This document shows positions 35,952-44,112 of a stretch of 59,345 nucleotides of DNA, one piece after another; the first letter of the stretch is position 1; every line of letters starts with the position of its first letter. The notes under the pieces are model-generated. The model worked only from the letters and a program-made list of their open reading frames with translations, searched no databases and was not told where the DNA came from. The position numbers were made by a program, and so were the translations under genes. This DNA is from CALXOJ01 sp034120015 (GTDB lineage: Bacteria > Spirochaetota > Spirochaetia > JAFGXN01), in assembly GCA_034120015.1 (NCBI GenBank), contig JAXEIF010000012.1, positions 1-59,345 on the forward strand. Reading direction: 5' to 3'.

Positions 35952-38142
35952 CCAGCTTGATCACAGATGCGGAAGAAGGGGCTGTGCCTGTGATATCCGA
36001 ATCGACATGGCTGTTCATGACGGCCTGATGGGCGTTGGAAACAAACGAAGTCGCATATGTTTGAGATGCCGTTGTATTTTTTTCGAACTTGATTTCTTCC
36101 AGCAGGCTGTGCAGCTGAACGGCCTGGGCAGCGAGTTCTTCGGCGGCAGCGGCTCCTTCTTCGGCATTGGCACTGTTGGACTGTGTTACCTGTTCGATCT
36201 GGCCGATGGCTTTCGAAATCTGCTCTATACCCTGACTCTGCTCCTTTGAAGCAACGGCAATTTCCTGAAGATACTGCGAGGTAACATCGGCTTCTTTCAG
36301 AATGTCGGTAAGTTGTTTGGATGTATCGTTCGCGAACTGAACCGATTCCTGGACTTTGGCAATAATTGTGTCGACAATTGACTGTGTTTCCAAAACGCTC
36401 TGGGCCGATTTTTTGGCCAGGTTGCGGACTTCTTCGGCAACAACTCCGAAACCGCGTCCGTATTTTCCGGCGCGTGCCGCTTCAACGTTGGCGTTCAAAG
36501 CGAGCAGGTTGGTCTGGAACGCGATTTCATCGATAGCTTTGACAACCGCTTTTGTCTGATCCGACGCCTGCGAAATTTCATCCATCAGACCGAGCAAAAC
36601 ATTCATTTTTTCGTTTCCGGCACGGGCGTAGTCAGCCGCCGATTTGGCGTACTTATTGGCTTCGTCCGATTTGTCCGCATTGTTTTTCGACTGAACGTTA
36701 ATTTCGTGCAGTGATGCCGAAATTTCTTCGACAGCCGAGGCCTGTTCGGTAGCTCCCTGAGACTGCGACTGAGAAGCATCGGCAATCTGCTGGGAACCGT
36801 TTTTCACCTGATTAACGGCAATGTCGGTCTGAACGAAGAAGTCGGTCAAAGCAGCCTGCAGTCCTTTGAGAATTTTTCCGAGCTGGTCTTTGTCCGAAGC
36901 CAGGTCGATATTCATGGTCAGGTCTTTATTGGCGATAACCGTTACCACTTTTTCTTTGTAACGGATCGAATCGATCATTTTTATCAGCTCTTCTCCGAAG
37001 ATGACCAGTTCGTTGTCTTTCGACGAGAAAGGAAGTTGCGGAGCCGTGATATTGTAGTTTCCGCCTGCGATCTCAATTGCCGTGTCTTTCAGACTGATAA
37101 TATATTTGGTAAGACGGTTATTCAAAATATAGATAATCGAAATAACGACAATCAGAATAACGATACCGATAGCCAGACCGGCAAAGAGAGGGAGAAGGGC
37201 AGATTTAACCAGAACGGTTGTCGGCATGGCGCATCCGATAAAACCTTCTTTTTCGGTTGTGTCCAGCTGCAACGGGAAAACAGTGGCAATCCAGCTGCCG
37301 CCGTCGTAACGGAGAGAGCCGTTAAACACCTTATTTTCTTTAAGTGCCTTTTCGATCGTTCGTTTGTTTTCGGCTCCGAAGTAATCATCGGCATCTGTTC
37401 CGAAATATTTGTCCTGGGTGTGAAAAATAAAAGTTCCGGTCGGGTCGACGGCAAACCAGTTTTCCCCGTTGGAAGTAGCCATTTCGTTTTCATTGACGTG
37501 GGCGATTTTGGCCATTTCATATGTAAAAGAAATAGCTCCGATGAAAGTATCGCCGTAGACGAAAGGATAGGAAATTTCAAATACATAAATGCTTCCGTAT
37601 CCGGCAATATCGGCCAGGCGCGGTGTTGTAATCTGCATCTGACGTGTTTCTTTTGTCTTTGTATACCATTCGCCGTTACGGTATGCTTCGGCCGGAAGAA
37701 AGTTGCGGGAAATGTTACCGACACGATCGCGGATAACCCGAACCGAAACGTTGTTTAAATCGTTTCGTAACTGGGCGACAATCGGGTGATCCATAAAATA
37801 GCCGTTAAAGAGAATAACGTCGACGCAAAGAGCGCTTTCACGGCTTTTCAGGAACATTGATTCGACCATTTCGGCAAAGAAGGGAACATCGAACTTATTG
37901 CCGTTCATTCGGAAAGAAGTCATGATACCTTCAAGCATGGTTTCGTTGACAGCAGTCTCAACAGCCACTTTTTCGTTCAGTTCATTCAGAACGCTTCGTC
38001 CGTTCATGGCGTTGATGTCGTAGACCTGCGCCCGAACCTGCATCATGCCGACAAGCGCCGTAATCAGAACCGCGGCCAGTATACCGGCGGCCGTTGTAAC
38101 AGCTACCGGCAAAATCATGGATACCTTAAAAGTTTTCTTCAT
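35926..38142 (-). CDS. Methyl-accepting chemotaxis protein
   Basis: A 738-residue transmembrane receptor. Helix 1 at ~9-34, a periplasmic dCache-like sensor of ~260 residues (MFLKSRESALCVDVILFNGYFM and DADDYFGAENKR regions, given in part), helix 2 near residues 310-335, HAMP, then a long signalling coiled coil with the hairpin tip FQTNLLALNANVEAARAG...GFGVVAEEVRNLAKKSA. A ~50-residue flexible tail ends in DSDYGNF. The last five residues, DYGNF, fit the x-aromatic-x-x-aromatic pattern of CheR/CheB-tethering pentapeptides such as NWETF. Ligand unknown. Confidence 0.94.
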   Translation of the reverse strand: MKKTFKVSMILPVAVTTAAGILAAVLITALVGMMQVRAQVYDINAMNGRSVLNELNEKVAVETAVNETMLEGIMTSFRMNGNKFDVPFFAEMVESMFLKSRESALCVDVILFNGYFMDHPIVAQLRNDLNNVSVRVIRDRVGNISRNFLPAEAYRNGEWYTKTKETRQMQITTPRLADIAGYGSIYVFEISYPFVYGDTFIGAISFTYEMAKIAHVNENEMATSNGENWFAVDPTGTFIFHTQDKYFGTDADDYFGAENKRTIEKALKENKVFNGSLRYDGGSWIATVFPLQLDTTEKEGFIGCAMPTTVLVKSALLPLFAGLAIGIVILIVVISIIYILNNRLTKYIISLKDTAIEIAGGNYNITAPQLPFSSKDNELVIFGEELIKMIDSIRYKEKVVTVIANKDLTMNIDLASDKDQLGKILKGLQAALTDFFVQTDIAVNQVKNGSQQIADASQSQSQGATEQASAVEEISASLHEINVQSKNNADKSDEANKYAKSAADYARAGNEKMNVLLGLMDEISQASDQTKAVVKAIDEIAFQTNLLALNANVEAARAGKYGRGFGVVAEEVRNLAKKSAQSVLETQSIVDTIIAKVQESVQFANDTSKQLTDILKEADVTSQYLQEIAVASKEQSQGIEQISKAIGQIEQVTQSNSANAEEGAAAAEELAAQAVQLHSLLEEIKFEKNTTASQTYATSFVSNAHQAVMNSHVDSDITGTAPSSASVIKLDDSDYGNF

Positions 38143-38158
38143 TTCATATGCCTCCTGC

Positions 38159-38659
38159 TTATATGCAATTTGCTATTGCCTGAACATCCTGTTCCGAGAA
38201 CAGTTTGTTAATATCCAGTAAAATTTTGACCTCGTCGTCGACTTTGGCCAGTCCCAAAATATACCGCTCATTTACGGCCAGATTTTTGACCTGCGGAGCA
38301 GGCGAAATGTCGGTTTGCGGAATCGATTTCACTTCCGAAACGGTATCGACAATCAGCCCCATGGAGCTGTTCTCCAGTGCAATGATGACAATACAGGTCT
38401 TTTTGTCGGCTTCCTTTTCCGGCAAGCGAAACCGGCAGCGCAAATCGATTGTCGGAATGATTTGTCCCCGAATGTTGATAATGCCTTTGACATAATCCGG
38501 CATATCGGGGATATGGGTAATCGGCTGCATTTCGACAATCTGGATGATGCTGGAAATCGGAATTCCGTAAGCTTCTTCTCCCAAATCAAAGAGCAGAAAT
38601 TTACCGGTTTCGCTTTCCGCTTCGTCATCGTCAAGAAAATCCTCAAAATCGTTGGCCAT
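38159..38659 (-). CDS. cheW: Chemotaxis coupling protein CheW
   Basis: A 166-residue CheW that links receptors to CheA. Typical segments are LLFDLGEEAYGIPISSIIQIVEM, here cited as GIPISSIIQIVEMQPITHIP, then VKGIINIRGQIIPTIDLRCR and GLIVDTVSEVKSIP. About 20 acidic residues precede the domain (NDFEDFLDDDEAESET), a small N-terminal extension. It lies nine bases after cheA. Confidence 0.95.
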   Translation of the reverse strand: MANDFEDFLDDDEAESETGKFLLFDLGEEAYGIPISSIIQIVEMQPITHIPDMPDYVKGIINIRGQIIPTIDLRCRFRLPEKEADKKTCIVIIALENSSMGLIVDTVSEVKSIPQTDISPAPQVKNLAVNERYILGLAKVDDEVKILLDINKLFSEQDVQAIANCI

Positions 38660-38668
38660 GGACTCCTC

Positions 38669-41452
38669 CTACGTTAAATCCAGGATTTCACCGAGCAGTC
38701 GGTTCATATCGACAATCAGACAGGTTTCGCCTCCGGCCAGAATACTGCATCCCGAAAGACTCGAGATGTGGGAGAATACCGGCGGAAGGGGTTTGATAAC
38801 CAGATGTTTGTTTCCGATAATTTCATCGACCACAATGGCGACTTTTTTATTGTTAGAAGAGGCAACGATCACGATGCCGTCTTCGTAACAGACATACTGA
38901 TGGGAAATGTTGTAATAGGCACTCATTTCCAGAATCGGAATCAGTTCACCGCGCAGGTTCAGAACTTTACCCTGGCTTTGTGTTGTGGTAATCTGATCTT
39001 CCTTGGCTTTATAAAATTCGACCACATCGGTGATTTGTGTGGCAAAAGTCAGAGATCCGATTTTGAAAGTGATGGCATCGATAATGGCCAGCGTCAGCGG
39101 AATACGGATGCGGAATTCGCTTCCTTTTCCTTCTTTTGATATTACGGAGACCGAACCGCGCAAAGCATCGATACTTCGTTTGACAACATCCATTCCGACA
39201 CCGCGGCCGGAGATGTCGGAGACCGTTTCCGATGTCGAAAAGCCGGGCAGCATAATGAGATCGAAAATTTTTCGTTCCGGCAATGTTGCCGCATCCTCTT
39301 CGGCAATCAGACCGTTACGGACAGCCTTTTCCAGAATTTTTTCCTTGTTCAGACCGCCGCCGTCGTCGCGGACACTGATGACGATGCCGTTTCCTTCGTA
39401 TTCGGCTCCCAGAGTGACATTTCCGACCGGCGGTTTCCCGGCGGCTTTTCGGGCAGCGGCATCCTCGATTCCGTGGTCAAGTGCGTTCCGGATAATATGC
39501 ATCAGCGGATCGGAAATTTCATCAATGACGTTACGATCCATTTCCGTATCCTGACCGTAAATGTTGAAATTGACTTCTTTATTGAGCTTGCGGGAAAGAT
39601 CGCGTGCCAGACGTTTCATTTTGTTGAAAAGGGCGTTCAGCGTCACCATGCGCAACTGCATCGACAGTTCCTGAATTTCGCGGGTTACCTTTTCCAGATG
39701 ACTTCTGGCTTTCTGGATTTCCTGACTTTCTTCGTCTTCATTAAACTGTTCGAGCAGAATATCCTGAGCCGTAATCAGCTCGCCGATCATGTTGAACAGT
39801 TTGTCCATTTTTTTGATGTCGACACGAACGGTTGTGGCTTCGGGATCTGTTGCGACCGGCTGGGCAGCGACTGTTTTCGCGGGGGTCGGTTTGGCATTCG
39901 GTTGCGCCGGTTTTGTGTCGGCGGTACGGGGTTGTTCCGGCTGTACGGGTGCGGAAACCTGTGCGGCAGACGGCATGGCGGCCGGAGTTTCGGGTTGTCC
40001 GGCAACCGCTGCGGTTTCGGTTTCTTCTTCCGGTTCCGGCGGAAGAGGCATGCCGACATCCTGCTTGAGCAGCATCATACGGGCCTTAAAGGCGTCTGCC
40101 AGCGTTTTGAGACCGGAAAACAAATCGGAGTAGGAAAGCGGATAGCCTTCCGCCGACCGGGAAATTTTGTTGGTGATCAGTTCGCATAAGTCGCAAATTT
40201 CATGAACACCGATTTTTTTCGAAGCCGCATCAAGCGTCTCGATTTCGGTTGTAATTTCTTTTAAAGCTGCCGTGTTGCCGATATTTTCCTGAAGCAGCAT
40301 CAGAGACCGTTTGAGGTTTTGGAAAATCTTTTTGGCGGCATAGGCATATTCGCCCAATTCGACGGATGTCGGTTTGGGTGACGAAAAAGCCGGTTCGGCA
40401 GCCGGCTGCGCCGATGCGGCGGAAACCGGTTCTTCGGCGGCTGGCGCTGTCTCCGGAACGGACTCTTCGGCAGAGGATCCGTCGACCGTATGGGTATTCA
40501 TATAGTTTTCGACATCGCCGATGATCGAATTGATGTCGTATACCGGGAATTCGACATTAAACGCTTCTTCCGAATTGGCATAACGGGCCGCAATCGGGGA
40601 TAAAACATTCATCATCGAGCGCAACATATCGGAACCGGCAAGTAATATATCGATTAAATCCGCCGAAAAGGTAATTTCGTTCGAACGCAGTGCATCCAAA
40701 AGGTTTTCCAGTTTATGGGACAGCTGGGTAATTTGTGTAAATCCCATAAAACCGCTGACTCCCTTTATGGTGTGCATCGCCCGAAAAATCGCGTTGACCG
40801 TATCGTGATCGTGCGTTGCTTCCAGATTGATAATCAGTGTTTCGACGCTGTCCAAATGTTCGGTCGATTCGGAAACAAAAGAATTGAGTGTTTCGCCGTC
40901 GTCAACGGTAATGATAACGGTTTTGGCGTCATCCGAAGAGGAAGCGGAAAAACCGCTGTCGGATTGCGGGGCCGGAGTACTGTTGTCTGTCGGCGGCTGC
41001 ATCTGAGCCAGCAATGTATCGATGTCGGCCTGTTCCGTTTGCGAATCGGGTGCATCGGTCATTTTCGAGAGCAGACTGTCGAAACCGCTGTCCGTAGCGG
41101 GCTCCGCGGCGCCTCCCATCTGCATCAGCAAATCTTCCGCAGTAACAGCCGGCGCATCGGTAACGGAATCCGTTTCCGAAGGAGCGCTCCAGGTGACGGT
41201 TTCATCGTCGTTTCCTTCCAGCAGATTGGTTTTCATCTGCCGCAAAGCCTGTTCCTGTTCGTCGGAAGATCCCTGCAGAATAATTGATTCCAAAAGAGCT
41301 TTCAGATTCTGAATCTGAGCCAGTTCCGTCGGCGTAATTTTGTCTTCGGTGATGAGCTGATCGCATATTTCCACGGCCTGCATGGCCTCGAAGAGGTCAC
41401 CGAATGTATAAGCGTTCAAAACATCACTCAGTTCTCTGAAACAGTCTTTCAC
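38669..41452 (-). CDS. cheA: Chemotaxis histidine kinase CheA, extended form
   Basis: A 927-residue kinase, much longer than the ~650 of E. coli. The phospho-His is not at the N-terminus: residues 1-85 form a helical region, 86-185 a low-complexity linker with three spaced DxLLxxM-like motifs (107-112, 126-131, 145-151), and the Hpt domain spans ~187-290 with His227 in FRAMHTIKG. A second helical bundle (~366-465) resembles an Hpt without the histidine. A Pro/Ala/Gln linker leads to P3 dimerisation, the ATPase (NALDHGIEDAAARK, DDGGGLN, GRGVGMDVVK) and the CheW-like P5 domain. I see no clear P2 domain. Confidence 0.94.
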   Translation of the reverse strand: MKDCFRELSDVLNAYTFGDLFEAMQAVEICDQLITEDKITPTELAQIQNLKALLESIILQGSSDEQEQALRQMKTNLLEGNDDETVTWSAPSETDSVTDAPAVTAEDLLMQMGGAAEPATDSGFDSLLSKMTDAPDSQTEQADIDTLLAQMQPPTDNSTPAPQSDSGFSASSSDDAKTVIITVDDGETLNSFVSESTEHLDSVETLIINLEATHDHDTVNAIFRAMHTIKGVSGFMGFTQITQLSHKLENLLDALRSNEITFSADLIDILLAGSDMLRSMMNVLSPIAARYANSEEAFNVEFPVYDINSIIGDVENYMNTHTVDGSSAEESVPETAPAAEEPVSAASAQPAAEPAFSSPKPTSVELGEYAYAAKKIFQNLKRSLMLLQENIGNTAALKEITTEIETLDAASKKIGVHEICDLCELITNKISRSAEGYPLSYSDLFSGLKTLADAFKARMMLLKQDVGMPLPPEPEEETETAAVAGQPETPAAMPSAAQVSAPVQPEQPRTADTKPAQPNAKPTPAKTVAAQPVATDPEATTVRVDIKKMDKLFNMIGELITAQDILLEQFNEDEESQEIQKARSHLEKVTREIQELSMQLRMVTLNALFNKMKRLARDLSRKLNKEVNFNIYGQDTEMDRNVIDEISDPLMHIIRNALDHGIEDAAARKAAGKPPVGNVTLGAEYEGNGIVISVRDDGGGLNKEKILEKAVRNGLIAEEDAATLPERKIFDLIMLPGFSTSETVSDISGRGVGMDVVKRSIDALRGSVSVISKEGKGSEFRIRIPLTLAIIDAITFKIGSLTFATQITDVVEFYKAKEDQITTTQSQGKVLNLRGELIPILEMSAYYNISHQYVCYEDGIVIVASSNNKKVAIVVDEIIGNKHLVIKPLPPVFSHISSLSGCSILAGGETCLIVDMNRLLGEILDLT

Positions 41453-41454
41453 TT

Positions 41455-41817
41455 TTAAATCCCCAGAAGCATTTTTGTTAATTTGCGCAACTGATCCGGA
41501 TTAAACGGTTTTTGAATCCAACCGTTGACTCCGAGATCCTGTCCCATTTGTTTTTTTTCGGTATCGGTAACCGTTGTCAGAAAAACAATCGGTGTATTGG
41601 AATATTTCGAATCTTTTTTCAGCTGGCTGACACATTCCAGTCCGTCCATAACCGGCATGTTGACATCGACAAAAAACAGATCGATTTTATCTGCCGCTGC
41701 CGCTTCCAGTCCTGTTTTTCCGTTGTCTGCTTCCAGAATCGTATACCCGTCCGGTTGCAGTGTTTTTTTGATCAGCATTCGCATTGTTGCCGAATCGTCG
41801 ATTGTTAAAATGTTCAT
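41455..41817 (-). CDS. cheY: CheY-like response regulator (first copy in operon)
   Basis: A 120-residue receiver with TIDDSATMRML, LFFVDVNMPVMDGLE (phospho-Asp), VFLTTVTDTEKK (Thr) and WIQKPFNPDQL (Lys). The NMPVMDGLE and KPFNP segments are CheY-like. It sits directly before cheA (two bases) and overlaps the membrane CheZ-like gene by four bases, a position suited to the main motor-control CheY. Confidence 0.93.
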   Translation of the reverse strand: MNILTIDDSATMRMLIKKTLQPDGYTILEADNGKTGLEAAAADKIDLFFVDVNMPVMDGLECVSQLKKDSKYSNTPIVFLTTVTDTEKKQMGQDLGVNGWIQKPFNPDQLRKLTKMLLGI

Positions 41818-42392
41818 TTCCGTATATCCTCCGTAGAATAATTTAAAACGGCAAATTCTTCATCGATTGAGAAAATCTGCCGGCATCTGTCCGTAACGGT
41901 TTTTTGCACTTTCTCCGATACGGCTGTATGAGCCAAATCCGATACGGCATCATTTTCCAAAATCTGAATGTGCTCACGGATTTGATTGGTGTAGTCTTCG
42001 AACTGCAGGCTTTCCAGACATTTGCACAGGGCATTGTCGATTGCGGCAACAATTTCGGTGTTTTCGCTGTTCGCTGTTTCGTTTGACGATGAAAAAACTT
42101 TGTCGTTGATAGATTCTTCTACCAGTTCGAGTTCGCCCAGAGCGTCCGTAACCTGAAGAACCGACTTGCGGCTTTTTTCCGAAATCAGCAGTCTCAGTTT
42201 TTGAGTGAGGGCAAGTGAGTATAAAATTTTTTGAATAAAGAATGCCTGCTGCTTTGTTCGTTTAAAGCAGATAATGGCTGTGATAATAAAGAAAAATGTT
42301 TCCGTAATAAGTATTGCCGCCAATGCAAAGACAGCATACAGGGCAAAGGTGTTCCCGATCGTCAAAATATTAAACCGCCTTTTGAAGTTCAT
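41814..42392 (-). CDS. Membrane-anchored CheZ-like protein
   Basis: A 192-residue protein with a long hydrophobic segment (residues 11-43, bounded by Lys/Arg on both sides and long enough for a two-helix hairpin) and a cytoplasmic helical domain. Residues 131-137, FEDYTNQ, match the catalytic segment of the CheZ phosphatase (FQDLTGQ in E. coli), keeping the Asp (133) and Gln (137) used to dephosphorylate CheY. Length and the rest of the sequence differ from classic CheZ, so this is a candidate only. It is the first gene of the operon and overlaps cheY by four bases. The start lacks a clear ribosome-binding site. Confidence 0.55.
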   Translation of the reverse strand: MNFKRRFNILTIGNTFALYAVFALAAILITETFFFIITAIICFKRTKQQAFFIQKILYSLALTQKLRLLISEKSRKSVLQVTDALGELELVEESINDKVFSSSNETANSENTEIVAAIDNALCKCLESLQFEDYTNQIREHIQILENDAVSDLAHTAVSEKVQKTVTDRCRQIFSIDEEFAVLNYSTEDIRK

Positions 42393-42448
42393 TTTTTTAA
42401 ACTTTTTTGATACGTACGGGAAAAGATGTCTTATCCTTTTACTTTAAC

Positions 42449-42454
42449 ATTATA
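42449..42454 (-). promoter_or_regulatory. Possible -10 box of the che operon
   Basis: TATAAT on the minus strand about 57 bases before the first che gene. There is no good -35 at 16-18 bp, and no flagellar sigma-28 pattern was seen. Confidence 0.4.
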
Positions 42455-42493
42455 TTCGTTTTTTCAATAAAAAGAAAGAATTTTTTTAAAAAT

Positions 42494-43912
42494 TTATAAT
42501 TTACCGTTCCAACAGTGAGTGCAGATGCATTCGGGAGGAAGCCCGATAGCTGCAATCAGGTCTTCGACCGACAGGAAACGCAGTGATGTGAGGTTCAGTT
42601 TTTCCTTAATTCCGCGAACCATTGCATCGTATTTTTCCGAATGCGGGTCGGCGTATTCGCTTAAAACTGTGTCGGTAATAACGCCGTTCTCTTTTTCGTG
42701 AATAATCTGCCGTGTAATCAGATCCATAGCCGACCGGTTTCTCGAAAAGTTAAGAAAAGGGCATCCGTAAAGCAACGGCGGACAGGCCGGGCGGATATGA
42801 ACTTCCGCGGCGCCGTTGCGGTAGAGAAAATCAACGGTTTCTCTCAGCTGGGTACCCCTGACAATCGAATCGTCACAGAAAAGCAGTTTTTTTCCTTTTA
42901 TAAGCGAATGAACCGGAATCAGCTTCATTTTCGCAATCAGGTTACGGGTTCTCTGGTCCTGGGGCATAAAGCTGCGCGGCCATGTCGGTGTGTATTTAAT
43001 GAAAGGACGGGCAAAGGGGATTCCCGATGCATTGCTGTATCCGATAGCGCAGGCGGTTCCCGAATCGGGAATTCCGGCGGCAAAGTCGGCACGGGTCATT
43101 TCTGTTTCGGCGTCGCGTGCCGCCAGGCGTTCACCGCTGGCATATCGTACCGTTTCGACCGGAATGCCTTCGTAATCGGAGCACGGATAACCGTAGTAAA
43201 CCCACAGAAAAGCACAAATTTTCAGCCGGTCCAAAGCGGGACTGACCGAGATGCATTCTTCCGGCGTCAGGTGGATGATTTCGCCGGGTCCGACGATGCG
43301 GTGAGTTTCGTAGCCGAGGTTGAAATAGGCAAACGACTCGAAAGAAACGCAGTACCCGTCTTCTTTCTTTCCGATGACCAACGGTGTGCGTCCGTATTTA
43401 TCGCGGGCAACAATGATTTTGTCTTTTGTCAGAATCAGAATCGAAAGTGACCCTCGAATCCGTTCCTGTACGTAGCGGATTCCGTCTTCGAACGTATCGC
43501 AGCGGTCAATCATAATGGCCGTCAGTTCCGTCGAATTGATTTCTCCGCTCGAGAGCTCGACAAAATGGGTTGTCCGTTTCTGAAAGACCAGTTCGATCAG
43601 TTCTTCGATATTGTCCAGTTTTCCGACGGTAGCGATTGCATATTCACCCAAATGGGAATGAACGTAAAGGGGTTGCGAATCGGAATCGCTGATACAGCCG
43701 ATGCCGAGAAAGCCGGCCAGTCTGGTGACATCGTTTTCGAATTTGGTGCGGAAAGGGGAGTTTTCGATGTTGTGAATAATTCGTTTTATGCCGGTTTTCT
43801 GATAAACCGCCAAGCCGCCTTTTTTGGTGCCCAGATGCGAGTGATAATCGGTTCCGAAGAACAGATCCATAACACAATCCGTTTTTGAAGCTACGCCGAA
43901 CAGTCCGCCCAT
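42494..43912 (-). CDS. purF: PurF-like amidophosphoribosyltransferase without the catalytic Cys
   Basis: A 472-residue homologue of PurF, which makes phosphoribosylamine from PRPP and glutamine in purine synthesis. The PRPP loop is intact (LLFCDDSIVRGTQLRETV), and cysteines in CAFLWVYYGYP, ACPPLLYGCPF and CICTHCWNG match the 4Fe-4S ligands of Bacillus-type PurF. The glutaminase domain is present, but the N-terminal nucleophile Cys is Gly: the protein begins MGGLFGVASK where active enzymes read MCG. A GAGGA site supports this start, and no upstream in-frame start exists. It may use free ammonia, another amide carrier, or do something else. Confidence 0.85.
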   Translation of the reverse strand: MGGLFGVASKTDCVMDLFFGTDYHSHLGTKKGGLAVYQKTGIKRIIHNIENSPFRTKFENDVTRLAGFLGIGCISDSDSQPLYVHSHLGEYAIATVGKLDNIEELIELVFQKRTTHFVELSSGEINSTELTAIMIDRCDTFEDGIRYVQERIRGSLSILILTKDKIIVARDKYGRTPLVIGKKEDGYCVSFESFAYFNLGYETHRIVGPGEIIHLTPEECISVSPALDRLKICAFLWVYYGYPCSDYEGIPVETVRYASGERLAARDAETEMTRADFAAGIPDSGTACAIGYSNASGIPFARPFIKYTPTWPRSFMPQDQRTRNLIAKMKLIPVHSLIKGKKLLFCDDSIVRGTQLRETVDFLYRNGAAEVHIRPACPPLLYGCPFLNFSRNRSAMDLITRQIIHEKENGVITDTVLSEYADPHSEKYDAMVRGIKEKLNLTSLRFLSVEDLIAAIGLPPECICTHCWNGKL

Positions 43913-43940
43913 ACAAGAATCCTCATCGCGATGGATACAT

Positions 43941-43975
43941 AAAAGAAAAAAGCTGCCTTACAGACAGGCAGCTTT
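43941..43975 (-). terminator. Terminator after tRNA-Phe
   Basis: AAAGCTGCCT and AGGCAGCTTT form a 10-bp stem with a 7-base loop; on the minus strand it is followed by a T-rich run (TTTCTTTT after the stem). Confidence 0.88.
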
Positions 43976-43977
43976 TG

Positions 43978-44050
43978 TGCCCCCGACAGGAATCGAACCA
44001 GTGACACAGGGATTTTCAGTCCCTTGCTCTACCGACTGAGCTACAGAGGC
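43978..44050 (-). tRNA. tRNA-Phe (GAA)
   Basis: Full cloverleaf on the minus strand: acceptor GCCTCTG/CGGGGGC with two G-U pairs, D-arm GCTC/GAGC, anticodon stem AGGGA/TCCCT with loop CTGAAAA, and T-arm ACTGG/CCTGT around TTCGATT. The 3' CCA is not encoded. A TTGACA motif lies upstream (44084-44089), but the -10 is unclear. Confidence 0.96.
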
Positions 44051-44112
44051 TTACTCTGTTTTTTTTGTTTATTTTAAAAAAAATGTCAATCGGCAGTAAG
44101 AAAAAAACATCA

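Noticed and set aside
44060..44089. A full promoter for tRNA-Phe
   Set aside because: TTGACA is present at 44084-44089, but no acceptable -10 lies 16-18 bp away.
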